From Pedobacter lusitanus (GTDB lineage: Bacteria; Bacteroidota; Bacteroidia; Sphingobacteriales; Sphingobacteriaceae): a stretch of 64,000 nucleotides of DNA. Location of the stretch: contig NZ_CP157278.1 of NCBI RefSeq assembly GCF_040026395.1, positions 4,154,001 to 4,218,000 on the forward strand, given 5' to 3'. Below the pieces are notes generated by a model that saw only the letters and a list, made by a program, of their open reading frames with translations, was not told where the DNA came from and did not search any database. A program made the translations under genes and the position numbers. This document shows, piece after piece, positions 1 to 7,171 of the stretch (its first letter is position 1; every line of letters begins with the position of its first letter).

Positions 1-1097
1 TCAGTATAGGAATAGCAGAGCGATTAATTAACTTATTTGTTACTACAGCTTTTTATCAGGTTTTTGACTGGATATACACCAATTATGCACTCCTGCGTAT
101 TCCAAATACCTGGTGGATCTGGATTATTCTGATGCTGGCGACAGACCTGTTATGGTACTGGTATCACCGTTTAGGTCATGAGATCAATTTTTTATGGGCA
201 GCACATATTGTCCATCATCAGAGCGAGGAGTTTAATCTCACTGTATCGGCCAGAATTACCACACTCCAGGCTATAATACGTAATGTTTTTTATGCTGTAC
301 TGCCGTTAATTGGCTTTCATCCGGTTATGGTATTTACCATATTACTGGTTCATGGTGCTTATTCGTTTTTTACGCATACGCAGCTGGTTGGGAAACTGGG
401 CTGGCTGGAGCATATTCTGATTACACCATCCTTACATGGTATCCATCATGCCAGTGATGAAAAGTATCTGGATAAGAATTATGGTGATGTATTTACTTTC
501 TGGGATAAACTTTTTGGTACTTTTCAGGTGGAAGAAGAGAAACCCAACTATGGATTGACTCATCCTTTAAAGAGTTATAGTTTTTTATGGCAGCATTTTC
601 ATTATTATCTGGAATTAGCTGAAGCCTGCCGCCGGGTAAAAGGGATTAAACAGAAATGCCGTATTATTTTTGGAAGTCCGGCTTTACTGGATCAGGATAT
701 CCGCCCTGCACTGGAAAAGAAGTTCCTGATGCCAGCGAGGAAGGATAATCACCAGTTTAAGTTCAGAAATTACCTGAATGGACAGGTGATTTTCTCTATT
801 TTAATGCTGACCGGATTTACCGCCTGGTTCCCCGTTCTAGGAATTGCTGATAAATTGTTTATGACTGTGATTATACTTTTAACACTGATTAACTGCGGTG
901 CATTGATAGAGCAACGCCGGTATATTTATGAACTGGAGTGTATCAGATTGGTTATCCTGTTAAGTTATATTTTCTGGAAAGCAGCTATTTTTGAATGGAT
1001 TGTTTTGCCTGCAGTGGCTATGATCATGATGGAGCGCTTTTTTCAGATCAGCAAGTTATATTATCGTTATGTGCTGCGGGACGAAACTTTATATTAA
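1..1097 (+). CDS. sterol desaturase / fatty acid hydroxylase family protein (5' truncated)
   Basis: The frame is open from base 3, so the true start lies before the window. About 365 codons are visible. Three histidine clusters typical of membrane di-iron hydroxylases can be read: HRLGH, HIVHH and HGIHH. These bind two irons that activate oxygen for hydroxylating or desaturating a lipid. Hydrophobic stretches flank the clusters, and the C-terminal third holds further membrane segments beyond the catalytic core. The substrate cannot be read from the sequence; sterol, carotenoid, sphingolipid and alkylglycerol enzymes all share this fold. The gene stops 50 bases before the Rrf2 gene, which has its own promoter-like box, so the two need not be co-transcribed. 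The family call is secure, the substrate is not. Confidence 0.88.
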   Translation, partial: SIGIAERLINLFVTTAFYQVFDWIYTNYALLRIPNTWWIWIILMLATDLLWYWYHRLGHEINFLWAAHIVHHQSEEFNLTVSARITTLQAIIRNVFYAVLPLIGFHPVMVFTILLVHGAYSFFTHTQLVGKLGWLEHILITPSLHGIHHASDEKYLDKNYGDVFTFWDKLFGTFQVEEEKPNYGLTHPLKSYSFLWQHFHYYLELAEACRRVKGIKQKCRIIFGSPALLDQDIRPALEKKFLMPARKDNHQFKFRNYLNGQVIFSILMLTGFTAWFPVLGIADKLFMTVIILLTLINCGALIEQRRYIYELECIRLVILLSYIFWKAAIFEWIVLPAVAMIMMERFFQISKLYYRYVLRDETLY

Positions 1098-1131
1098 ATC
1101 TGTCACATTTATCAATACCTAAATCTTTTCT

Positions 1132-1139
1132 TAGCTTTG
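1132..1139 (+). promoter_or_regulatory. -7 promoter box (TAGCTTTG) for the Rrf2 gene
   Basis: This is an exact match to the Bacteroidota -7 consensus TAnnTTTG. I see no clear TTG at the usual -33 distance. Only eight bases separate the box from the chosen ATG at 1148, so the transcript may be leaderless or nearly so. Confidence 0.5.
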
Positions 1140-1147
1140 TATTTAAT

Positions 1148-1585
1148 ATGTTGTCTAAGAAAACAAAATATGCCATTAAAGCACTGGTGGCTTTAGGCAA
1201 GAACGTTGAGAATCCTCCAATGCAGATCGTAAGATTGGCAGAACAGGAGATGATACCCAGGAAATTTCTGGAACAGATCTTATTAGATTTGCGTAATGCA
1301 GGTTATCTGTACAGTAAAAAAGGGGCAGGTGGTGGCTATAGTCTGAACAAGAATGCTGCGGATATTTATCTCGTGGATATTCTGAGGATAACAGACGGGC
1401 CTATTGCTATGGTTCCTTGTGCAAGTCTGAAGTTCTACCGTAAATGTGATGAGTGTCATGATGAGAAAACCTGCGGGATCAGAAAAACATTTATTGACGT
1501 CAGGGATGCGACTTTAGAAGTGCTTTCCAAGACTTCTGTTGCTGATGTGATTGCCCGTGAAAACAGTGGTGAATTACTTTTTTAA
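1148..1585 (+). CDS. Rrf2 family transcriptional regulator with cysteine cluster
   Basis: A 145-residue winged-helix regulator of the Rrf2 family (IscR, NsrR, CymR relatives). The start MLSKKTKYAI at 1148 is chosen because the family begins there; the frame is open further upstream but lies inside the preceding gene. The recognition helix region and the wing GAGGGYSL (residues 59-66) are typical. Cysteines at 91, 100, 103 and 109 form a possible Fe-S ligand set, as in IscR- and NsrR-type sensors, although their spacing differs from classic IscR. The next gene makes a sirohaem precursor, which suggests control of sulfite or nitrite reduction or cysteine supply. That role is inferred from context only. 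Confidence 0.88.
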   Translation: MLSKKTKYAIKALVALGKNVENPPMQIVRLAEQEMIPRKFLEQILLDLRNAGYLYSKKGAGGGYSLNKNAADIYLVDILRITDGPIAMVPCASLKFYRKCDECHDEKTCGIRKTFIDVRDATLEVLSKTSVADVIARENSGELLF

Positions 1586-1626
1586 AATTATTATAAAATA
1601 AAGACGACTATTTGAATAGACTTTAT

Positions 1627-1634
1627 TATATTTG
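1627..1634 (+). promoter_or_regulatory. -7 promoter box (TATATTTG) for the SUMT gene
   Basis: The box matches TAnnTTTG, 38 bases before the ATG at 1673. No well-placed -33 TTG is visible; the nearest TTG, at 1612-1614, is too close. It implies that the methyltransferase gene can be transcribed separately from the Rrf2 gene. Confidence 0.45.
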
Positions 1635-1672
1635 TTCATCAGCAGATATATAAACCTTTAAAATAGCCGGTT

Positions 1673-2467
1673 ATGATTTTAAATAAAATAAAAAACAATA
1701 TTCAGGAACCTCGTATTACATTAGTTGGAGCCGGCCCCGGAGATCCTGATTTAATAAGTTTAAAAGGTGTTAAGGCACTCAATACTGCTGATGTCGTTTT
1801 ATATGACGCTTTAGTCAATGGTGCATTGCTTAATCACGCCCCTGAACACGCCATAAAGATTTTTGTGGGAGGTCAGTTTGACGGAGAATCGTTTTCGCAG
1901 GATGCGGTCAATAAATTAATGATTGATTATGCACTGAATTACGGTCATGTAGTCAGACTTAAAAGCGGTGATCCTTTTGTATTTGCCAAAGGCTTTGAAG
2001 AAGTCAATTTTGCCGAATCATATAGTATAAAGACTGAAATTGTACCTGGTATTTCAAGTGCGACCGGTGTTCCCGGCCTGCAGAAAATCCCTATGATTTA
2101 CGGGAATATGAGTGAAAGTTTCTGGGTTCTTTCCGGAGTAAACTCTAAAGGAGAAATTTCTTCAGATTTACAGGGAGCAGCCAGATCGAAAGCTACCGTT
2201 GTTGTGTTAATGGGAATAGAGCGGATCAGAGAGATCGCTGCTATCTTTATCGCCGAGGGTAAAGAAAGATTACCGGTTGCGGTAATTGAAAATGGATCTG
2301 CTCCTGATGAGAAAACTATAGTAGGAGTGGTAGAGACAATCGCCGAACTGGTTGAAGACAATAAAGTATCTTCACCGGCACTGCTGGTTTTTGGAGATGT
2401 CGTTTCCTTACATCCTGCATTTGCCCGTATCCGGGATTTCTATCATATTTTGTCGGAAGAGTATTAA
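1673..2467 (+). CDS. cobA: uroporphyrinogen-III C-methyltransferase (SUMT)
   Basis: A 264-residue tetrapyrrole methylase that would transfer two methyl groups from S-adenosylmethionine to uroporphyrinogen III, giving precorrin-2 for sirohaem or cobalamin. The N-terminal loop VGAGPGDPDL (about residues 18-27), the RLKSGDPFVF motif and the PGISSATGVP stretch mark the family. The usual IPLTHR segment is altered here to IPMIYG, a divergence in an otherwise conserved loop. It is a stand-alone SUMT without the CysG oxidase/ferrochelatase part. It follows the Rrf2 gene by 87 bases and ends at a strong terminator. Sirohaem for assimilatory sulfite or nitrite reductase is the likeliest product use, but neither reductase is in the window. 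Confidence 0.85.
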   Translation: MILNKIKNNIQEPRITLVGAGPGDPDLISLKGVKALNTADVVLYDALVNGALLNHAPEHAIKIFVGGQFDGESFSQDAVNKLMIDYALNYGHVVRLKSGDPFVFAKGFEEVNFAESYSIKTEIVPGISSATGVPGLQKIPMIYGNMSESFWVLSGVNSKGEISSDLQGAARSKATVVVLMGIERIREIAAIFIAEGKERLPVAVIENGSAPDEKTIVGVVETIAELVEDNKVSSPALLVFGDVVSLHPAFARIRDFYHILSEEY

Positions 2468-2498
2468 TAGTATAATTTAAATCATATTAGTTTATAAT

Positions 2499-2527
2499 AA
2501 AAAGCCAGGAGAAATACCTGGCTTTTT
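2499..2527 (+). terminator. rho-independent terminator after cobA
   Basis: A nine-base stem, AAAGCCAGG at 2501-2509 pairing with CCTGGCTTT at 2517-2525, with a seven-base loop and a T-run. Confidence 0.85.
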
Positions 2528-2651
2528 CATTTGTAATCATAGGTAAACTATTACCTTTGAATTCAGAGGCAGTTTAAAATCTATACTAAACCGGGTTTCC
2601 GGATAACTATTTATCATTATTAACGTTAAGAGTTTAATTTAATCAACACAT

Positions 2652-4259
2652 ATGAATACATTGAAAAATAAAGTTGTATTGCGGGGAATATTCAGTGCCG
2701 TGTTTATAACGGGTTTGGGTTTCAGCTCATTTGCGCAAACTCAGAAAGATAACTGGCACAATCTGGATTTTAAAACGGACTCTGTCTTTGGAGTTAGTAC
2801 AGAGAAAGCATATACTGAGTTACTGAAAGGTAAAAAGTCTACTCCTGTTATTGTTGGTGTACTGGATGGTGGAGTTGATGTCAAACACGAGGATCTTTTA
2901 AGAGTTATCTGGGTAAACAAAAAAGAAGTAGCAGGGAATGGAAAAGATGATGATAAAAATGGATACATCGATGATGTAAACGGATGGAATTTCATCGGTT
3001 CGGCAAAAGGATCGGTAAGCCATGAAGCATTGGAACTTACCCGTGTATTACGCAGAGATAAAGCGAGATTTACAGGCGTAACTGCCGAAACAGTTAAACC
3101 TGCTGATTTACCTGCTTTTGAAGAATATCAGAAAGAACAGGCAGATTTTGATAAACAAACCAATGAAGCAAAAAATGCCGTTGCCAACATTAGCGGATTA
3201 AAAGAAGTATTGGATGCGCTGGTAAAAAAAATGGGTAAGGAAAACCCAACCTTAGCGGATTTTCAAAACTATACTCCTGCGTCGGATATGGAAGGCCGTT
3301 TGAAAAACATTATGGTTTCTCAATTACAGAATTCAACATTTGATGCTTTTTATAAAGCGCAGATCGTTAAAGGTCTGGAACATTATCAGGATCAGCTGGC
3401 TTATAATCTAAATCTGGATTTCGACCCCAGAGCTGAGTTTGTAGGAGATAATTATGCAGACAGCAAACAAAGAAATTATGGAAATAATGATGTAACAGGT
3501 CCTGATGCAAGTCATGGAACACACGTATCTGGAATTATTGCTGCTGACCGTACCAATACTATTGGTATTAAAGGTGTAGCTGATAATGTTCAGATTATGG
3601 GTGTTAGAAGTGTGCCTGATGGTGATGAGCGTGATAAGGATGTTGCCAATGCTATTCGTTATGCTGTGGCCAATGGTGCAAAGGTATTGAATATGAGTTT
3701 TGGTAAAGCTTATTCATGGGATAAAAAGGCCGTTGATGAAGCCGTTAAATATGCGATTTCAAAAGATGTCCTTTTAATTCAGGCAGCTGGAAATGATAAT
3801 AAGAATCTGGATGTGGAGAAGAGCTTTCCAAACCGCAGATATGAAGATGGCGGAGAAGCCAGCTCTTATATTGTAGTAGGTGCTTCGGGATCAGTGAACG
3901 ATAAAACTTTGAAAGCAGATTTTTCTAACTATGGTAAAACAACAGTGGATGTGTTTGCGCCAGGTGTTAAAATCTATTCTACAGTACCGGGATCTAAATA
4001 TGAAGCTTATAACGGAACAAGTATGGCCGCTCCGGTAGTTGCTGGTGTTGCTGCACTGATCAGAGAATATTATCCGAAATTAACTGCTGTGCAGGTTAAA
4101 GATATCATTCTGAAATCAGTTGTAAAAGTTGATCACAATGTTGATGTGGAAGCAGGAGATGGTGAAGCACCGAAATCTGTACCTTTCGCAGATCTTTGTG
4201 TTACCGGCGGAATTGTTAATGCTTATAATGCATTAAAACTAGCTGCTGATTATAAATAA
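2652..4259 (+). CDS. secreted S8 family serine peptidase (subtilase)
   Basis: A 535-residue subtilisin-like protease. Residues 1-29 form a signal peptide ending FSSFAQ, so the enzyme is exported. The catalytic triad can be read as Asp72 (VLDGGVD), His288 (SHGTHVSG) and Ser457 (NGTSMAAP); AAGND supplies the oxyanion asparagine. Asp and His are about 216 residues apart, against roughly 30 in subtilisin, because of a charged, probably helical insert (about residues 110-265). There is no T9SS C-terminal domain: the protein ends soon after the catalytic core, so it is probably periplasmic or anchored by other means. A terminator shared with the convergent NTPase gene follows. Substrate unknown. 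Confidence 0.92.
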   Translation: MNTLKNKVVLRGIFSAVFITGLGFSSFAQTQKDNWHNLDFKTDSVFGVSTEKAYTELLKGKKSTPVIVGVLDGGVDVKHEDLLRVIWVNKKEVAGNGKDDDKNGYIDDVNGWNFIGSAKGSVSHEALELTRVLRRDKARFTGVTAETVKPADLPAFEEYQKEQADFDKQTNEAKNAVANISGLKEVLDALVKKMGKENPTLADFQNYTPASDMEGRLKNIMVSQLQNSTFDAFYKAQIVKGLEHYQDQLAYNLNLDFDPRAEFVGDNYADSKQRNYGNNDVTGPDASHGTHVSGIIAADRTNTIGIKGVADNVQIMGVRSVPDGDERDKDVANAIRYAVANGAKVLNMSFGKAYSWDKKAVDEAVKYAISKDVLLIQAAGNDNKNLDVEKSFPNRRYEDGGEASSYIVVGASGSVNDKTLKADFSNYGKTTVDVFAPGVKIYSTVPGSKYEAYNGTSMAAPVVAGVAALIREYYPKLTAVQVKDIILKSVVKVDHNVDVEAGDGEAPKSVPFADLCVTGGIVNAYNALKLAADYK

Positions 4260-4280
4260 GAAACTTATCAGATCTGAATA

Positions 4281-4321
4281 AAAAACGGGGCTGTCTCTAT
4301 CTGAGGCCGCCCCGTTTTTTG
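4281..4321. terminator. bidirectional terminator between the subtilase and NTPase genes
   Basis: A 12-base perfect stem, 4281-4292 with 4310-4321 (AAAAAACGGGGC and its complement). Having A-rich and T-rich flanks, it can end transcription from both convergent genes. Confidence 0.88.
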
Positions 4322-4326
4322 TTTAT

Positions 4327-6837
4327 TTAAAAAAGCTGTCTTGAAACCTGGTGTTCATCCAGTAAACAGAGTTTTTCATATTTATATTCATTGACCAGAT
4401 CATATTCTTTCAGATCTGTATAAATGTTGATGAGCAGGTTGAACATAAACATGGCATTAAGCAACACATTATTTCTTCTGAATAATAACAGGCACTCTTT
4501 GGTATGATGTATTGCAATCTCATATTCTTTTCTGTTGTAATATTGCTGCGCCTGGAACATCAGAAGAATAACCTCCTGATACTTGGCGAAGTTTGTACAG
4601 TTTCTGTTTGACAGATAAACTATAATACTTTCTATCTGATCTGTCTTTTTTCCTGGAATACTTCTGGAACTGTACATCCCATATACGGCAAGAATATAAA
4701 TAGTGAAGGTCGTTCTCTTTGCAAATTCTCTTGGGTGAAGTTTAACGATATTGGAAATTACTTCATGCCCCGAAGCAGCATCACCAGTAAATATATTGAC
4801 GTACAGAATCAGGAGGTAGGAAATGCCTTGCCTGGGATCCATATGATGCTCGGGTTTAATTCCAAATGGATTACCCCCATTTTTCAGACTTTCAATATTG
4901 CCCAGCAGGTTCTTTTCCGCAGGCTGTTCTGCATTGATCCTGGCATAAATTATCTCCAGTGCTTCAACCGGATTAACCATCCATTCTGTGGCATTCAGCG
5001 TGCTTATATTTTTTATTCTGGCCTTGATAGCTGCCTTATCCAGTTTGATAACCTCAAGGACGCCTAATATCGAATTATAGACGAGTAAATGATCATCGTT
5101 ATTCGCGATATCAATCAGGGCAGCAACAGCCTCTTTATAACAGGAATCTATAAAGTCGAAATTGATCAGTTTTGAAATAATAATCTCATGAAACTGGTTC
5201 TCATCCAGTACCCTGATGATGTCAGGATTGAATTTCGATCTGTATTTAATCTCTTCTGCCATAAACAGAATCAGATAATTGGTTTCAAAACTATTGAGAT
5301 TAAGTTTGAAAACTGATTTCAGTTCATGGAAGTTCCCGGTTTTGATCAGGAATCGGGTAGTCCACTGGAGTAATTGAAAACGTACCTGATTGGACTCGTA
5401 TTCAGTATTGATATAAGTGAAGAAATCCATATTCACCTGAAGATGGAATTTCTCCAGTATTTCAACGAATAGAAAATACTCAAACATATGCGGATGTAAG
5501 AAACGCACATATTCTTTTGGATGCGCATTCTCTGTACGTTTCTCTTCCATTAAAATACCATCTGCCAGCAGTTCCATATACGCATTTCTAAAAGCGGAAA
5601 GTTCTGAAAGAAGGCTGTCTTTTTCTACTGCATTGTTCTGTTTTCCATACTCCGTAAGCTGAATTATCTTTTTCAGAAAGAGTATTTTTTCGGTATAATA
5701 ATTTGAGCGGTAAATTTTTTCCTGGATGAAACGGGAAACAAGCTCATAAAAAGTAATATTCGTATAATAGTTAAAATCAGGATCCTCTTCTTTTAACTGA
5801 TAATATAGCTGTATGTGAAGTGGGAATTTTAGCTGAGCCTTTAGTCTCGGATTAATTTCTTTGTTATCCAGATAATTGATTTTGGAAATGATAACATCCA
5901 CTTCTTTCTCAGTAAGCGGAGGCACATTAGATAACTCATGAAGATTAAAATAATTCCCCGGGAACCATTTTGATTTTAAAAAAGAAGAGTGACGGATGCG
6001 TTCATAAAATCTCATCCACGCGGTTGAACGCAGACTCATGATCAGCTTGATGTTCTTGAAATCCTCCAATGAACAAATCAGGTTGATGATATTATCAAAC
6101 AGCCGGTTCTTATCTTCTTTTTTCAGGATGAGTTCTGCAAATCCATCCAGCATAATGATGAATTTACCACCATGTGCTGCCTGTATATTATTAATGTATT
6201 CAAGCGTATTCTCCTGGGGGTCTATCTGCAATTGAAGTTTTAGCTGGTCTTCCATGTTAAGATCAGCATGCTCCTTATTGAAGAAGTTATAAGCCTGAAC
6301 AAACAAGATAGTAGAGTCTTTATAAGCGGCATCCTGCTTATAAAACAAATCCTCAGCCAGATGACTGAGCAGAATTGTTTTTCCATAACCGGGTTGTGAG
6401 ATTATACTGGTGAAAATATAATCTCCAGCATAGAATTCATCAAAATCATACTCTGCAAATTTTCTGCTGATAGTAATATCATAAGGAATGCCGGATCTGT
6501 TCCTTATCGTTTTTAATGTGAACTGAGTTATCTTATCAGCTTTATCCTTAAGAAGCTTCCATTCATCTGTATGACCAATTGGTTGTGGTAAATCATTTAC
6601 ATCAATCGTTGCAATGTCAACATATTCAGCAAGAGTAGTAAGGGTAAACGTAGAAAATTTATGTTTAACAACAGCGAAACCAAATAATCTTTTAATAGTT
6701 GTTTCACTAACGTTCTTGTTAAGATGCTTACTAATCTCAATTGATATTCTCTTACAATCAGCAGGTGTAATGAATCGAATACCACATTTTAAGAGAATCA
6801 AGCTTTTAAGTTCGTTCAGCCGGTGACTGTATTCCAT
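4327..6837 (-). CDS. HTH and NACHT-like (STAND) NTPase with helical C-terminal repeats
   Basis: An 836-residue cytoplasmic protein without signal peptide or membrane segments. Residues 1-75 resemble a helix-turn-helix-like domain common in Bacteroidota (SETTIKRLFGFA, then TLTTLAEYV). A P-loop follows: Walker A QPGYGKT (148-154), Walker B FIIMLDGFAE (226-235) and an arginine in LIMSLRS (266-271), the order seen in NACHT/STAND ATPases. The remaining 450 residues are predicted helical, with TPR-like repeats near the end (QAQQYYNRKEYEIAIHH). STAND proteins use such repeats to sense a ligand and oligomerise. No effector domain is recognisable. The gene stands alone, convergent with the subtilase and divergent from the giant adhesin. 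It could be a transcriptional regulator of the signal-transduction-ATPase kind or an immune sensor; the sequence does not decide. Confidence 0.72.
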   Translation of the reverse strand: MEYSHRLNELKSLILLKCGIRFITPADCKRISIEISKHLNKNVSETTIKRLFGFAVVKHKFSTFTLTTLAEYVDIATIDVNDLPQPIGHTDEWKLLKDKADKITQFTLKTIRNRSGIPYDITISRKFAEYDFDEFYAGDYIFTSIISQPGYGKTILLSHLAEDLFYKQDAAYKDSTILFVQAYNFFNKEHADLNMEDQLKLQLQIDPQENTLEYINNIQAAHGGKFIIMLDGFAELILKKEDKNRLFDNIINLICSLEDFKNIKLIMSLRSTAWMRFYERIRHSSFLKSKWFPGNYFNLHELSNVPPLTEKEVDVIISKINYLDNKEINPRLKAQLKFPLHIQLYYQLKEEDPDFNYYTNITFYELVSRFIQEKIYRSNYYTEKILFLKKIIQLTEYGKQNNAVEKDSLLSELSAFRNAYMELLADGILMEEKRTENAHPKEYVRFLHPHMFEYFLFVEILEKFHLQVNMDFFTYINTEYESNQVRFQLLQWTTRFLIKTGNFHELKSVFKLNLNSFETNYLILFMAEEIKYRSKFNPDIIRVLDENQFHEIIISKLINFDFIDSCYKEAVAALIDIANNDDHLLVYNSILGVLEVIKLDKAAIKARIKNISTLNATEWMVNPVEALEIIYARINAEQPAEKNLLGNIESLKNGGNPFGIKPEHHMDPRQGISYLLILYVNIFTGDAASGHEVISNIVKLHPREFAKRTTFTIYILAVYGMYSSRSIPGKKTDQIESIIVYLSNRNCTNFAKYQEVILLMFQAQQYYNRKEYEIAIHHTKECLLLFRRNNVLLNAMFMFNLLINIYTDLKEYDLVNEYKYEKLCLLDEHQVSRQLF

Positions 6838-7171
6838 AGATCCGTTTTTTTCTATTGTATTATTCGATTTTAGGTAAAAAAGCTAGCTAGACACCAATAG
6901 TAACCGAATATACACATATACGTGATAAATGAACAGAAAGGTTTTAAATAAAAAAAGCCAGAAATTCTGCTGAAAACGGATAAATGCTTTTAGAGTGCGT
7001 TTAAAAGCGCATGGCAAAAAAAAACTGATTTAGAAAATAAAAATTGAACAAAATGAACGGAATGGCTCATTCATTTACTGTGACTTAAATGAATGATTTG
7101 AACGCAAGTTTAGAAGCTCCCTTTACTTAAAATTGTCGTAAGTATTAAAGTTAACCTCTAAAACTGCCGGT
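6838..7171. other. 334-bp divergent intergenic region
   Basis: It separates the NTPase gene (minus) from the giant adhesin gene (plus) and is A+T-rich, with no convincing gene. It holds a perfect 10-base inverted repeat at 7067-7096, listed separately. A box TAAAATTG at 7128-7135, one base off TAnnTTTG, could be the adhesin -7 element 36 bases before its ATG. No good -7 match is seen for the NTPase gene. Confidence 0.5.
7067..7096. promoter_or_regulatory. perfect inverted repeat, candidate operator upstream of the adhesin gene
   Basis: TCATTCATTT (7067-7076) and AAATGAATGA (7087-7096) are exact complements separated by a 10-base spacer, a two-turn dyad typical of dimeric regulator sites. It lies 75-105 bases before the adhesin start codon, just upstream of the possible -7 box. 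The binding protein is unknown. Confidence 0.45.

Noticed and set aside
4327..6837. Calling the NACHT-like gene an anti-phage defence system
   Set aside because: No effector domain, no other defence gene and no mobile element lie nearby. A defence role is only one of several options, so it is left as a finding and not as an annotation.
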